A DNA stretch of 64,000 nucleotides from Flavobacteriaceae bacterium LYZ1037 (GTDB lineage Bacteria > Bacteroidota > Bacteroidia > Flavobacteriales > Flavobacteriaceae): positions 1 to 64,000 of the forward strand of contig QFWS01000004.1 in assembly GCA_003144015.1 (NCBI GenBank), given 5' to 3'. The notes below the pieces were generated by a model, which was given only the letters and a program-made list of their open reading frames with translations, was not told where the DNA came from and ran no database searches. Position 1 is the first letter of the stretch. Every line of letters starts with the position of its first letter. The translations under genes were made by a program, and so were the position numbers. Positions 52,851-61,678 of this stretch are shown piece by piece.

Positions 52851-52879
52851 ACTTTAATTAATTTTTCTTAAAATTTTTA

Positions 52880-52912
52880 AAAAAAAAGAGCTACTTAAAA
52901 GTAACTCTTTCT
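52880..52912 (-). terminator. Terminator of tRNA-Cys
   Basis: GAGCTACTT pairs with AAGTAACTC around AAA; the A-run to the left reads as a T-run after the hairpin on the minus strand. Confidence 0.75.
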
Positions 52913-52914
52913 TG

Positions 52915-52985
52915 AGGTGTCGAGCGGATTCGAACCGCTGTAGATGGTGTTGCAGACCACTGCCTAGCCACTCGGCCACGACACC
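52915..52985 (-). tRNA. tRNA-Cys (anticodon GCA)
   Basis: 71 nt on the minus strand: acceptor GGTGTCG/CGACACC with discriminator T (U73, characteristic of tRNA-Cys), anticodon arm GTGGT CTGCAAC ACCAT with GCA, T arm AGCGG TTCGAAT CCGCT. No CCA is encoded. Confidence 0.95.
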
Positions 52986-53070
52986 CTTAATTCCTATAAA
53001 AACAGGCATCTCATATTAATTTATGAGAAGGCAAATATAAAAATATTTCCCCTTTTTAGCTATTTAGAAC

Positions 53071-53433
53071 TTACTTTTTACGCTTTTCTGTCATTTTTAT
53101 CGTAACCATTTCAACATCACCACCAATAGGAGGATTTAGTTTGCTTACACAAATAGTTGCCTTTTTAACTAAGGTATCTTCAATAAAAATTCTACTTAAT
53201 ATTCGTTTAGCTACTGTTTCCAGCAGTTTAGAAGGTTTAAGCATTTCTTCTCTAACAATTCTATTTAAAAAAACATAATCAACAGTATCGCTTAAATTAT
53301 CGGTATTTGCTGAGTCTTTTAAATTCGCTTTTACTTTTAAATCTACACGATAATCACTTCCAATTTTTGTTTCTTCATTTAAACAACCATGATGTGCAAA
53401 TACGCGTATATTTTCTACTTTTATTATTCCCAT
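53071..53433 (-). CDS. folB: Dihydroneopterin aldolase
   Basis: 120 aa. MGIIKVENIRVFAHHGCLNE opens the fold, with the conserved H-G-x(2)-x-E pattern (Tyr replaced by HHG). LSDTVDYVFLNRIVREEM and SKLLETVAKRI follow, then CVSKLNPPIGGDVEMV near the end holds the lysine/PP active-site region. It converts dihydroneopterin to 6-hydroxymethyl-dihydropterin in folate synthesis. A -7 box (53438-53445) lies only five bases before the ATG. Confidence 0.92.
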   Translation of the reverse strand: MGIIKVENIRVFAHHGCLNEETKIGSDYRVDLKVKANLKDSANTDNLSDTVDYVFLNRIVREEMLKPSKLLETVAKRILSRIFIEDTLVKKATICVSKLNPPIGGDVEMVTIKMTEKRKK

Positions 53434-53437
53434 ATTG

Positions 53438-53445
53438 CAAAAATA
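53438..53445 (-). promoter_or_regulatory. -7 promoter box of folB
   Basis: On the minus strand TATTTTTG matches TAnnTTTG and is 5 bases before the ATG, so the mRNA would be leaderless or nearly so. Confidence 0.5.
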
Positions 53446-53500
53446 CCATTCAAAACGTCACAATAAGTGAAATTATGAAAGAATTTAATAGTGAAAATTA

Positions 53501-53710
53501 TTAATTTGTAAAAAAGTCGAAAATATTACTAATTGCACTTGTTTTCGATTTATAAAACTCCGTATAGGTACATTTTTGGCATGTTACGGACGTAAATTTT
53601 TTATTTTGGATATTAAACAGTTTTGTAAACAATCCTCCAGTTGCTTGCATTTGATCCATATCGTAAGTCCGATTATGGCATTTTGGACATTCGTAATTTC
53701 TATGTTGCAT
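53501..53710 (-). CDS. Zinc-ribbon nucleic-acid-binding protein
   Basis: 69 aa. Two CPxC/CxxC knuckles: ECPKCHNRTYDM (residues ~7-18) and VTCQKCTYTEFYK (~42-54) form a zinc ribbon of the YpzR/DUF2180-like small protein type. The rest is short and polar. Function is not known beyond likely metal and nucleic-acid binding. Divergent from glnS. Confidence 0.8.
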   Translation of the reverse strand: MQHRNYECPKCHNRTYDMDQMQATGGLFTKLFNIQNKKFTSVTCQKCTYTEFYKSKTSAISNIFDFFTN

Positions 53711-53773
53711 AATTTATCTTTTAATTATAGGTATGAAATACACTTCAGATGTTACAATTAGTCTAAAATTACC

Positions 53774-53781
53774 TAATTTTG
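53774..53781 (+). promoter_or_regulatory. -7 promoter box of glnS
   Basis: TAATTTTG matches TAnnTTTG, 29 bases before the ATG at 53811. It lies inside the longer open frame (which begins at 53733), so it decides the start in favour of 53811. Confidence 0.6.
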
Positions 53782-53810
53782 TGCTTCATATTTTGAATAG
53801 AGAACATCTT

Positions 53811-55814
53811 ATGTCTGAAGAAACAAAATCACTCAATTTTATTGAGCATATTATAGAAGAAGATTTAGCTAATGGCTTAAAAAAAGAAGCTTTACGGTTT
53901 CGTTTTCCACCAGAACCAAATGGATATTTGCATATTGGTCATACTAAAGCTATAGGTATTAGTTTTGGTTTAGGTGAAAAATATAATGCGCCTGTAAACC
54001 TTCGTTTTGACGATACCAATCCAGCAAAAGAAGAGCAAGAATATGTAGATGCTATTAAAGAAGATATTTCTTGGTTAGGCTATAAATGGGCTAATGAGCT
54101 GTATTCTTCAGATTATTTTCAGCAGTTATACGATTGGGCAGTTCTATTAATCAAAGAAGGGAAAGCCTATGTAGATTCGCAATCTAGTGAAGCTATGGCT
54201 GAACAAAAAGGAACACCTACACAACCAGGAGTTGATGGGCCATATAGAAACCGAAGTATTGAAGAGAATTTAGATTTGTTTCAACGTATGAAGGATGGCG
54301 AGTTTAATGAAGGTTCGCACGTATTACGTGCAAAAATAGACATGCAGCATCCAAATATGTTAATGCGTGATCCGTTGATGTATCGTATTTTAAAAAAAGC
54401 ACATCACCGAACAGGAACTGATTGGTGTATTTATCCAATGTACGATTGGACGCATGGTGAAAGCGATTATCTAGAACAAATTTCACATTCGCTTTGTTCT
54501 CTTGAATTTAAGCCTCACAGAGAGCTTTACGATTGGTTTAAAGACCAAGTGTATAAATATCAACCAGAAGCGTTACCTATGCTTCCAAAACAGCGTGAGT
54601 TTGCACGTTTAAACTTAAGTTATACCATTATGAGTAAACGAAAGTTGCTCAAGCTGGTTGAAGAAAAGATAGTATCTGGTTGGGACGACCCAAGAATGCC
54701 AACTATTTCTGGACTTCGTCGTCGTGGTTATACGCCAAATTCCATTAGAAAGTTTGTTGAAACCGTTGGTGTTGCGAAACGTGATAATGTGATTGATGTC
54801 GCATTATTAGAGTTCTGTATTCGTGAAGATTTAAACAAAACGGCTCCAAGAGTCATGGCTGTTTTAGATCCAGTAAAAGTTGTGATCACTAATTATCCAG
54901 AAGATAAAGTGGAATGGTTAGAAGCAGAGAATAATCAAGAAGATGACACTGCTGGTTTTAGAAAAGTACCTTTTTCTCGTGAAATTTATATTGAAAAAGA
55001 AGATTTTAAAGAACAAGCCGGTAACAAATATTTTAGACTGACTTTAGGTAAAGAAGTACGATTAAAAAATGCTTATATAATAAAAGCTGAACGTGTTGTA
55101 AAAGATGATAAAGGACATATTACCGAAATTCATTGTACCTATACCGAAGATACTTCTATTAAAGTTAAAGGAACCTTGCATTGGGTTTCCGTTCCACATG
55201 CTATAAAAGCTGAAGTAAGAGAATATGATCGATTGTTTTTAAATGAAGCTCCAGATGCGCATTCAGATAAAGATTTTATGGAATTTATTAATCCTGAATC
55301 TTTAAAAATAGTAGAAGCTTTTGTTGAGCCTAGTTTAGCAGATGCTAAAGTAGGAGACAGGTTTCAATTTCAACGTTTAGGATATTTTAATGTGGACAAC
55401 GATACAATTTCAGATAAACTTGTTTTTAATAAAACGGTTGGTTTAAAAGATTCTTGGGCTAAACAAAAGCCATCTGAAAACAAGAATCAACAACAATCAA
55501 AACAAAATCAACCTCAGAGAAAAGCCATTGACGTTATTCAGAAATTAGGAAAAAAGTATACTAATCTTCCTGAAGCCAAGCAACAAAATGTAAAGGCTGA
55601 AATCATAGAACTAGCTAAGAATGTTAGTTATGAAGAGCTAGAACCTTTGTTTAATACAGCTGTTAAAAAGGTTGGAACACGTATTGCAGCCATGTTAACA
55701 TTAGGTGTTTTAATTAAAAACGGACAAAAGAAAAACTCAGCTATTATTGAGTTTATTGAGAAGGCTTTAGACGATAAAAATGAGATTTTAGTGGCTGAAG
55801 CTAAAGCAATTTAA
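53811..55814 (+). CDS. glnS: Glutaminyl-tRNA synthetase with a C-terminal helical extension
   Basis: 667 aa from MSEETKSLNF. Class I synthetase: FPPEPNGYLHIGHTKA is the HIGH motif and TIMSKRKLLKLV the KMSKS equivalent (MSKRK). After the anticodon-binding beta-barrels (to ~545) comes a Q-rich linker (SENKNQQQSKQNQPQRK) and a ~105-residue helical domain (AIDVIQKLGKKYTNLPEAKQ). Bacteroidota GlnRS often carry such an extension, annotated as YqeY-like. The start is chosen because the promoter box lies upstream of 53811. Confidence 0.95.
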   Translation: MSEETKSLNFIEHIIEEDLANGLKKEALRFRFPPEPNGYLHIGHTKAIGISFGLGEKYNAPVNLRFDDTNPAKEEQEYVDAIKEDISWLGYKWANELYSSDYFQQLYDWAVLLIKEGKAYVDSQSSEAMAEQKGTPTQPGVDGPYRNRSIEENLDLFQRMKDGEFNEGSHVLRAKIDMQHPNMLMRDPLMYRILKKAHHRTGTDWCIYPMYDWTHGESDYLEQISHSLCSLEFKPHRELYDWFKDQVYKYQPEALPMLPKQREFARLNLSYTIMSKRKLLKLVEEKIVSGWDDPRMPTISGLRRRGYTPNSIRKFVETVGVAKRDNVIDVALLEFCIREDLNKTAPRVMAVLDPVKVVITNYPEDKVEWLEAENNQEDDTAGFRKVPFSREIYIEKEDFKEQAGNKYFRLTLGKEVRLKNAYIIKAERVVKDDKGHITEIHCTYTEDTSIKVKGTLHWVSVPHAIKAEVREYDRLFLNEAPDAHSDKDFMEFINPESLKIVEAFVEPSLADAKVGDRFQFQRLGYFNVDNDTISDKLVFNKTVGLKDSWAKQKPSENKNQQQSKQNQPQRKAIDVIQKLGKKYTNLPEAKQQNVKAEIIELAKNVSYEELEPLFNTAVKKVGTRIAAMLTLGVLIKNGQKKNSAIIEFIEKALDDKNEILVAEAKAI

Positions 55815-55826
55815 AAATCATTCTAA

Positions 55827-55869
55827 TAATAAAAGAGCTTCAAAATCAAGACCTTCGAAGCTTTATTAT
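55827..55869 (+). terminator. Probable terminator of glnS
   Basis: AATAATAAAAGAGCTTC pairs with GAAGCTTTATTATT across a ~15-base loop containing CAAGACC, right after the glnS stop. Confidence 0.6.
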
Positions 55870-55926
55870 TTATTAACATGTATTTATTTTAAGTATCTTT
55901 AGCAAACTAACTAACAATCTCATATT

Positions 55927-56409
55927 ATGGAAATTAATTTTTTAGCAATCTTGGTTGCTGCACTTGTACCACTTGTAATGGGTTTTATTTGGTATCACCC
56001 AAAAACATTTGGCAATATTTGGATGCGTGAATCTGGATTAACAGCAGAATCTTTAAAAGGTGGTAACATGGCTGTTATTTTTGGATTAACCTTTGTGTTT
56101 TCTTTTTTAATAGCTTTTGCTTTGCAGTTTTTAGCTATTCACCAAACAGGAGCATTAGGTATGGTTGGAGGAGACCCTTCTCAAGCTTTACCTTCTTACA
56201 CAGCTTTTATGTCAGATTATGGCATGGCTTTTAGAACCTTTAAACATGGCGCATTACATGGTTTTCTTGGTAGTTTTTTATTATTGTTTCCGGTTATAGC
56301 CATCAATGGATTATTTGAACGTAAAAGTTGGAAATATATCTTTGTTAATAGTGGTTTTTGGATGATATGTGCCATTATTATGGGTGGTATTGTTTGTGGC
56401 TGGGTCTAA
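55927..56409 (+). CDS. DUF1761 family membrane protein
   Basis: 160 aa, about four membrane helices: ~6-23, 51-70, 109-125 and 135-158. The N-terminus INFLAILVAALVPLVMGFIW, then YHPKTFGNIWMRESGLT, is the DUF1761 signature. Function unknown. It stands alone with a terminator behind it. Confidence 0.82.
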   Translation: MEINFLAILVAALVPLVMGFIWYHPKTFGNIWMRESGLTAESLKGGNMAVIFGLTFVFSFLIAFALQFLAIHQTGALGMVGGDPSQALPSYTAFMSDYGMAFRTFKHGALHGFLGSFLLLFPVIAINGLFERKSWKYIFVNSGFWMICAIIMGGIVCGWV

Positions 56410-56432
56410 TTTTGTAATGATATAACTTATTA

Positions 56433-56464
56433 AAAGACTGAAAGATTTTGTTTCAGTCTTTTTC
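56433..56464 (+). terminator. Terminator of the DUF1761 gene
   Basis: AAAAGACTGAAA pairs with TTTCAGTCTTTT around GATTTTG, followed by T-rich sequence. It overlaps the nominal beginning of the next open frame, which argues that the true start lies further right. Confidence 0.75.
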
Positions 56465-56474
56465 ATTTTTCAAT

Positions 56475-57632
56475 TTGATATACTTTAAAACATTTAATTC
56501 TTCAATACAATTGCCACCCGAATGGGATGACTTTGTAGTACATGATGTTTTTTTACAAACCAACTATTTTAAAGCTTTAGAACAAGCTTCTCCCAATAAT
56601 ATATCTATGAATTACGTAGGTGTTTTTAAAGATGAAAGTTTAGTTGGAATTGCAATCATTCAACGTGTAGAATTGTATCTAAAGGATATATTTAGAAATG
56701 AAACCGATTCACATTTTGTTGAAAGTTTTAAAAATCTAGTTTCAAAATTATTAAAAGGAAATATTTTAGTTGTTGGAAATTTATCTCATACAGGACAGCA
56801 TGGTATATATTTTAATTCAGATGAAATTTTGCAAAAGGACTTTATACAGACAATCTATAAAGCGGTTCTTCAACTTAAAAAAGAGGTAATTATTAATGAT
56901 AATAAGCGTATTCGAATGATTATGCTAAAAGATTTTTTTTACAACGACGCGCTGCATCAAGAGTTAGATTTATTTAAAGAAAATCAAATTCATAAAGTAT
57001 CTGTGCAGCCAAATATGATTTTAGAGGTTAAAAGCCATTGGAGTCATTTAGACAATTATATAGCAGATTTACATAAAAAGTATCGAGATAGATATAAAAC
57101 AGCAAGAAAGAAAGCAATAAACATACAAAAGCGAGAATTAGAATTAGAAGAAATTAAAGAAAATTCAACGTTACTTCATACGCTTTATAAAAACGTTTCA
57201 GACCATGCCAAAATAAACACCTTTATTCTTCCGGAAAACCATTTTTACAGTCTTAAAAACCATTTATATGAAAATTTTAAAGTCTTTGGATATTACTTAG
57301 ATAACCAACTAATAGGTTTTTATACATTAATCTTAAATGGAACTAAGCTAGAGACTTATTTTTTAGGTTATGATGCTGAACATCAATACAAAAATCAACT
57401 ATATCTAAACATGCTTTACGATATGGTTTCTTATGGTATTGAAAACAACTTTTCTTCTGTTGTTTATGCTAGAACTGCTATGGCAATAAAGAGTTCGGTT
57501 GGAGCAAAGCCCAAAAAGATGTTTATCTATATGAAACATACCAATTGGATAATGAATACGCTTTTAAAGTATATTTTTAAATTGATGAATCCCAAACAAA
57601 ACTGGGAAGAAAGACATCCTTTTAAATCTTAA
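56475..57632 (+). CDS. GNAT-fold (FemAB-/BioF2-like) acyltransferase, unknown substrate
   Basis: About 385 aa. The frame opens at a TTG at 56448, inside the preceding terminator; I prefer the TTG at 56475, but no ATG occurs until about residue 50, so the start is uncertain. FLQTNYFKALEQASPNNIS near the start and the later region LDNQLIGFYTLILNGTKLETYFLGYD with NQLYLNMLYDMVSYGIEN resemble the second GNAT domain of FemAB-like enzymes (BioF2-like). These attach acyl or aminoacyl groups to cell-envelope or small-molecule acceptors. Cytosolic; ends with basic HPFKS. Confidence 0.65.
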   Translation: MIYFKTFNSSIQLPPEWDDFVVHDVFLQTNYFKALEQASPNNISMNYVGVFKDESLVGIAIIQRVELYLKDIFRNETDSHFVESFKNLVSKLLKGNILVVGNLSHTGQHGIYFNSDEILQKDFIQTIYKAVLQLKKEVIINDNKRIRMIMLKDFFYNDALHQELDLFKENQIHKVSVQPNMILEVKSHWSHLDNYIADLHKKYRDRYKTARKKAINIQKRELELEEIKENSTLLHTLYKNVSDHAKINTFILPENHFYSLKNHLYENFKVFGYYLDNQLIGFYTLILNGTKLETYFLGYDAEHQYKNQLYLNMLYDMVSYGIENNFSSVVYARTAMAIKSSVGAKPKKMFIYMKHTNWIMNTLLKYIFKLMNPKQNWEERHPFKS

Positions 57633-57714
57633 TTCACTTGAAATACAATTCTTTTAATTTTGAAAGATTGGCTATTTTCACTATCTTTTAACTTCCATAA
57701 ACATCAAACTTAAT

Positions 57715-57912
57715 ATGAAAACTGTGAAAGAGTTACTTACAGAAATATCAGAGTCATTGCTTTATATTAAGAAAAAGTACCCAGTCAGTTATAAGTATCT
57801 AGACGAAAACCCGATTACCATACCCAATATGGAACATCCAAATATATCAACTGAAGAATTGGAAAAATACTTAGCCATTTTAAAAGATTTAATAGCTAAG
57901 AAAGAAGCATAA
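57715..57912 (+). CDS. Small conserved hypothetical protein
   Basis: 65 aa, MKTVKELLTEISESLLYIKK at the start and a helical C-terminal half (ISTEELEKYLAILKDLIAKK). It looks like a real small gene because it is followed by a strong terminator and has normal codon use. Function unknown. Confidence 0.65.
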   Translation: MKTVKELLTEISESLLYIKKKYPVSYKYLDENPITIPNMEHPNISTEELEKYLAILKDLIAKKEA

Positions 57913-57917
57913 AAATT

Positions 57918-57954
57918 AAAAAACCTCCAATCTTTATAGGTTGGAGGTTTTTTA
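57918..57954. terminator. Bidirectional terminator between the small protein and the stomatin gene
   Basis: AAACCTCCAA (57921-57930) pairs with TTGGAGGTTT (57941-57950), flanked by A-run and T-run, between convergent genes. Confidence 0.88.
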
Positions 57955-57971
57955 ATTTATTTAATAAGAAA

Positions 57972-58895
57972 CTAATCTTCTTTTTTCTTATTCGTATTCT
58001 TCATGGCTTCCCCAATTTGGTTACTTGCTGTAAAACTTGCAACCATATCGTTTAACATATTAGATCCAGCTTGAGGTGAATTTGGTAATAAAATTAAATT
58101 CGTATTTGTTTCACTTCCAATGGCTTGTAAGGTATCATAATGTTGCGTTACCACAATTAATGCAGAAGCTTCTTGACTATTAATTCCTACACGATTTAAA
58201 ACATCAACAGACTCTTCTAGACCTCTAGCAATTTCACGTCTTTGATCTGCAATTCCTTGACCTTGTAAGCGTTTACTTTCAGCTTCAGCTTTGGCTTTTT
58301 CAACAATTAATATTCTGGCAGCATCACCTTCAAATTGTGCTGCAATTTTTTCACGCTCTGAAGCATTAATTCGGTTCATGGCTTGTTTTACTTGAGCATC
58401 AGGATCGATATCTGTAACAAGCGTTTTAATAATATCAAAACCATAATCAGACATGGCATCATTAAGTTCAGCTTTTACAGCCAATGCAATATCATCCTTT
58501 TTCACGAAGACATCGTCTAGTTTCATTTTAGGAACTTCAGCTCGAACGACATCAAATACATAACTGGTTATTTGTTCGTGAGGGTAATCTAATTTATAAA
58601 AAGCATCATATACCTTTTCTCTAATCACTTTATATTGAACTGATACTTTTAATCTAACAAAAACATCATCTAAGGTTTTAGTTTCAATGATAACATCTAA
58701 TTGTTGAATTTTTAAACTTAATCTTCCAGCTATTCTATCAACCAAGGGAATTTTTAGTTGCAATCCAGACTGACGAATACTATGAAATCTTCCAAAGCGT
58801 TCTACAATAACAGCTGTTTGTTGTTTTACAATAAAAAACAAAGAGATAAAAATGAACAAACCTAGGATTATAATAGGTATAGATAAAATGGACAT
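57972..58895 (-). CDS. SPFH/Band 7 (stomatin-like) membrane protein
   Basis: 307 aa. One N-terminal membrane helix (MSILSIPIIILGLFIFISLF), then the Band 7 domain beginning QQTAVIVERFGRFHSIRQSG, with LSLKIQQLDVIIETKTLDDV and a coiled-coil stretch AQFEGDAARILIVEKAKAEA. Forms membrane microdomain scaffolds, often regulating proteases such as FtsH. Paired NfeD is not beside it. Clear length and layout for the family. Confidence 0.92.
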   Translation of the reverse strand: MSILSIPIIILGLFIFISLFFIVKQQTAVIVERFGRFHSIRQSGLQLKIPLVDRIAGRLSLKIQQLDVIIETKTLDDVFVRLKVSVQYKVIREKVYDAFYKLDYPHEQITSYVFDVVRAEVPKMKLDDVFVKKDDIALAVKAELNDAMSDYGFDIIKTLVTDIDPDAQVKQAMNRINASEREKIAAQFEGDAARILIVEKAKAEAESKRLQGQGIADQRREIARGLEESVDVLNRVGINSQEASALIVVTQHYDTLQAIGSETNTNLILLPNSPQAGSNMLNDMVASFTASNQIGEAMKNTNKKKED

Positions 58896-58942
58896 AATAG
58901 GATTTTTTAAGAGTTGTAAAATAAATGACTACTAATTTAAGT

Positions 58943-58950
58943 TATATTTG
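58943..58950 (+). promoter_or_regulatory. -7 promoter box of the outer-membrane-protein gene
   Basis: TATATTTG matches TAnnTTTG, 22 bases before the ATG at 58973. The frame opens earlier (58925), upstream of this box, so 58973 is the likely start. Confidence 0.6.
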
Positions 58951-58972
58951 TCACAATCACACAAGAACAATC

Positions 58973-59656
58973 ATGCAAAAAAGACAACTTATAGTATTAG
59001 TAGCATTGTGTATCGGTTTTGTTACAGTTTCATATGGACAAGGTAGAAACTATAGAATCCAAAACGGCTTTGGTATCTATGGAGGAATCACTCAATACGA
59101 TATTTTAACTGATAATTTTACTACTAAAAAAGGTAATGGTTGGCAAGCAGGAGCTTCGGCAACGGTCGATATTCCTCATAAATGGTACAATGTAAGTTAT
59201 ACCATTCAATTATCTGAAAACCATGTTGGTATTTCTTCTAGACCTCTACCAATTAGTTTAAATGAAGAGTTTGTAGACTATAAAATATTTACAGCTCAAG
59301 TTGCTTTATTAATGCATGTGAAACTAATTCAAAGCTTTTTAACCATTGATGTTGGACCTATGATTCAATATAATGGCGACATGGAAATGGATGATAAAAA
59401 ATATGAGAATTATATAATTAACTCTTACGATAATTTATTAGCTAAAGATTTAAAAGACATTACTAATTTTAATGTCGATGGTGCCATAGGGGTTTCAGCT
59501 GGTTATGCTTTTTTTAGATTAAAAGCACAATATATTTATGGCTTTACTAACATGTTAAATAAATTAAACGATAGTAATTTAGATCTCACAGGAAACGATA
59601 AGAAGATTAAAGGAAACCAGTCTATGTTTGCTTTTACAGCGATGATAACTTTTTAA
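58973..59656 (+). CDS. Outer membrane beta-barrel protein (PorT-like)
   Basis: 227 aa from MQKRQLIVLVALCIGFVTVS, a clear signal peptide. The rest is a beta-barrel pattern: short alternating strands with aromatic residues (IYGGITQYDILTDNF, WQAGASATVDIPHKWYNVSY, GVSAGYAFFRLKAQYIYGFT) and a C-terminal strand ending MFAFTAMITF, with terminal F. About eight strands, so an 8-stranded OmpX/PorT-like barrel. Function unknown. Followed by a palindromic repeat. Confidence 0.78.
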   Translation: MQKRQLIVLVALCIGFVTVSYGQGRNYRIQNGFGIYGGITQYDILTDNFTTKKGNGWQAGASATVDIPHKWYNVSYTIQLSENHVGISSRPLPISLNEEFVDYKIFTAQVALLMHVKLIQSFLTIDVGPMIQYNGDMEMDDKKYENYIINSYDNLLAKDLKDITNFNVDGAIGVSAGYAFFRLKAQYIYGFTNMLNKLNDSNLDLTGNDKKIKGNQSMFAFTAMITF

Positions 59657-59660
59657 TACT

Positions 59661-59726
59661 GTCATTCAGAGCGAAAGCGAAGAATCTCAAGTAGGTTAAA
59701 GAGATTCCTCCTGTCGTCGGAATGAC
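59661..59726. repeat. Palindromic intergenic repeat (REP-like), full copy
   Basis: Nested hairpin: GTCATTC (59661-59667) with GAATGAC (59720-59726), and GAATCTC (59682-59688) with GAGATTC (59701-59707). It is a full-length relative of the piece inside rnr. It sits five bases after the outer membrane protein stop and may fold in the mRNA. Confidence 0.75.
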
Positions 59727-59738
59727 ATCAATTAATTT

Positions 59739-59936
59739 ATGGATATTTATAAGTTTTTGCTTGGAGTATTGTTAATTATTTCCTGTAGTTTATACCTATA
59801 TTTTTTATTAAAAAAAGAGATTAACCGACAGGAAAAATTTGATAGTATGTCTTTTTCTTTTAATGTAAATATAGTTGTTGGTCTTATAATTTTTTTGATT
59901 ATGGGTATAATATTAGTTTATCGAGAGGTTAATTAG
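59739..59936 (+). CDS. Small membrane protein, unknown function
   Basis: 65 aa. Two hydrophobic segments: FLLGVLLIISCSLYLYFLL (~6-24) and VNIVVGLIIFLIMGIILVY (~43-61), separated by a basic polar loop (KKEINRQEKFDSM). No family recognised. It ends 13 bases from the converging gltX stop. Confidence 0.55.
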   Translation: MDIYKFLLGVLLIISCSLYLYFLLKKEINRQEKFDSMSFSFNVNIVVGLIIFLIMGIILVYREVN

Positions 59937-59948
59937 TTATTTAAATTT

Positions 59949-61466
59949 TTATGATAATGTGTTGATTAAATTCTCAATACGTCTCATGCTTTCATCTTTC
60001 CCAATTAAATACATAATATCGAAAACATCTGGTCCTTGTAAGGCGCCAACCAATGCTAAACGCAAAGGCATCATGACTTTTCCAAAACCTATTTCTTTTG
60101 AAGCAATCCAGCCCTTAATGGTTGTTTGAAGGCTCTCAACCGTAAAATCTTCAACAGAAGAAATAACAGATATCAATTCTTTCATTAATTCTGGTGAATC
60201 TTCTTTCCAGGCTTTTTTAACAGCTTTCTCATCTAAATCTGATGGTGTTTCAAAAAAGAAATGTCCTAAATCCCAGAAATCGGTTACAAAAGTAGCTCGC
60301 TCTTTTACCAGATTGATAACCATAGAAATGTAATTGATGTCTATGTCTTTCAGCTCTTCAGGAAAAAGTATTTGAAATTGTTCTGCAAGCACATCATTAT
60401 CTTGCTCTTGCATATAATGATGGTTAAACCATTTTATTTTATCTGGATCAAAACGGGCTCCAGCTTTGTTTACACGACTTAAATCGAATGCCTGAACTAA
60501 TTCTTCTAAACTAAATATCTCTTGTTCGGTTCCAGGGTTCCATCCTAAAAAGGCTAAAAAGTTGACAACAGCTTCAGAAAAATAACCATCTTCTCTATAG
60601 CCTCGAGATACTTCGTCAGTTTTATGGTCTTTATATGCTAATGGAAATACAGGAAATCCTAATTTATCGCCATCACGTTTGCTTAATTTTCCTTTTCCGG
60701 TTGGTTTTAGTATAAGTGGTAAATGTGCAAATTCAGGAGCCTCCCAACCAAAAGTGTCATATAATTGATAGTGTAAAGCTAGAGAAGGTAACCATTCTTC
60801 TCCACGAATAACATGCGAGATTTCCATTAAATGGTCGTCCACAATATTCGCTAAATGATAAGTTGGCATACCATCGCTTTTAAACAAAACTTTATCGTCT
60901 AACACGTTGGTATCAATCGTGATATTACCACGTATAATATCAGTTAAATGTAAGGTTTCATCTTGAGGCGATTTAAATCGAATCACATAATCTTCGCCAG
61001 CATCAAGTTTTTCTTGAGTTTCTTCAGCAGAAAGTGAAAGTGAATTATCTAATTTTAAACGATTATGCCAATTGTAGATGAAGGTTTTACCTTTTTCTTC
61101 ATGATCTTTTCTATGAAAATCAAGAGTTTCAGCTGTATCAAAAGCGTAATAAGCATTGCCAGAAGCAATTAATTTATCTGCATATTCTTTGTATAAATGT
61201 TTGCGTTCACTTTGTCTGTAAGGACCAAATTTTTCGTTTTTTCCTGGACCTTCATCAAAAGGAATATGACACCAATTTAAGGATTCAACAATGTAATTTT
61301 CGGCACCATCAACGTATCTATTTTGATCGGTATCTTCAATTCTAAGAATAAAAGTTCCGTTGTGTTTTTTAGCAAAAAGGTAGTTGAAAAGTGCTGTTCT
61401 TACACCTCCAATATGTAAAGGTCCTGTTGGACTTGGTGCAAAACGCACTCTAACTTGTTTTGACAT
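59949..61466 (-). CDS. gltX: Glutamyl-tRNA synthetase
   Basis: 505 aa from MSKQVRVRFAPSPTGPLHIG, where PSPTGPLHIGG is the HIGH motif; KLSKRDGDKLG is the KMSKS equivalent. A 23-residue upstream extension of the frame is rejected because a -7 box (TATCTTTG on the minus strand, 61486-61493) lies inside it, 20 bases before this ATG. Discriminating or non-discriminating status cannot be told; glnS is also present in the window, which suggests a discriminating enzyme. Confidence 0.95.
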   Translation of the reverse strand: MSKQVRVRFAPSPTGPLHIGGVRTALFNYLFAKKHNGTFILRIEDTDQNRYVDGAENYIVESLNWCHIPFDEGPGKNEKFGPYRQSERKHLYKEYADKLIASGNAYYAFDTAETLDFHRKDHEEKGKTFIYNWHNRLKLDNSLSLSAEETQEKLDAGEDYVIRFKSPQDETLHLTDIIRGNITIDTNVLDDKVLFKSDGMPTYHLANIVDDHLMEISHVIRGEEWLPSLALHYQLYDTFGWEAPEFAHLPLILKPTGKGKLSKRDGDKLGFPVFPLAYKDHKTDEVSRGYREDGYFSEAVVNFLAFLGWNPGTEQEIFSLEELVQAFDLSRVNKAGARFDPDKIKWFNHHYMQEQDNDVLAEQFQILFPEELKDIDINYISMVINLVKERATFVTDFWDLGHFFFETPSDLDEKAVKKAWKEDSPELMKELISVISSVEDFTVESLQTTIKGWIASKEIGFGKVMMPLRLALVGALQGPDVFDIMYLIGKDESMRRIENLINTLS

Positions 61467-61485
61467 CTTGTTTTGTTTGAAGTTG

Positions 61486-61493
61486 CAAAGATA
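61486..61493 (-). promoter_or_regulatory. -7 promoter box of gltX
   Basis: On the minus strand TATCTTTG matches TAnnTTTG and fixes the start at 61466. Confidence 0.6.
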
Positions 61494-61678
61494 GAGCAGA
61501 GCAGAAGAAAGAACAAAGAAAATAAGATAAAGCAAACAGATTATTAAGAAGGAAGACTATTAACCTAGCTTTTTTATAATTCTAATTGAAAATTAACTAA
61601 GTTTTACCAAATCTATATATTTAAGAGTAAAAATATTATTGTAGTTTTAGTGGTTAAGAAAACAGGTGATTAAATTAC

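Noticed and set aside
53733-53810. Upstream extension of glnS
   Set aside because: A promoter box lies inside it; the ATG at 53811 is the better start.
61467-61535. Upstream extension of gltX
   Set aside because: Contains the gene's own -7 box; the start at 61466 fits the family's N-terminus.
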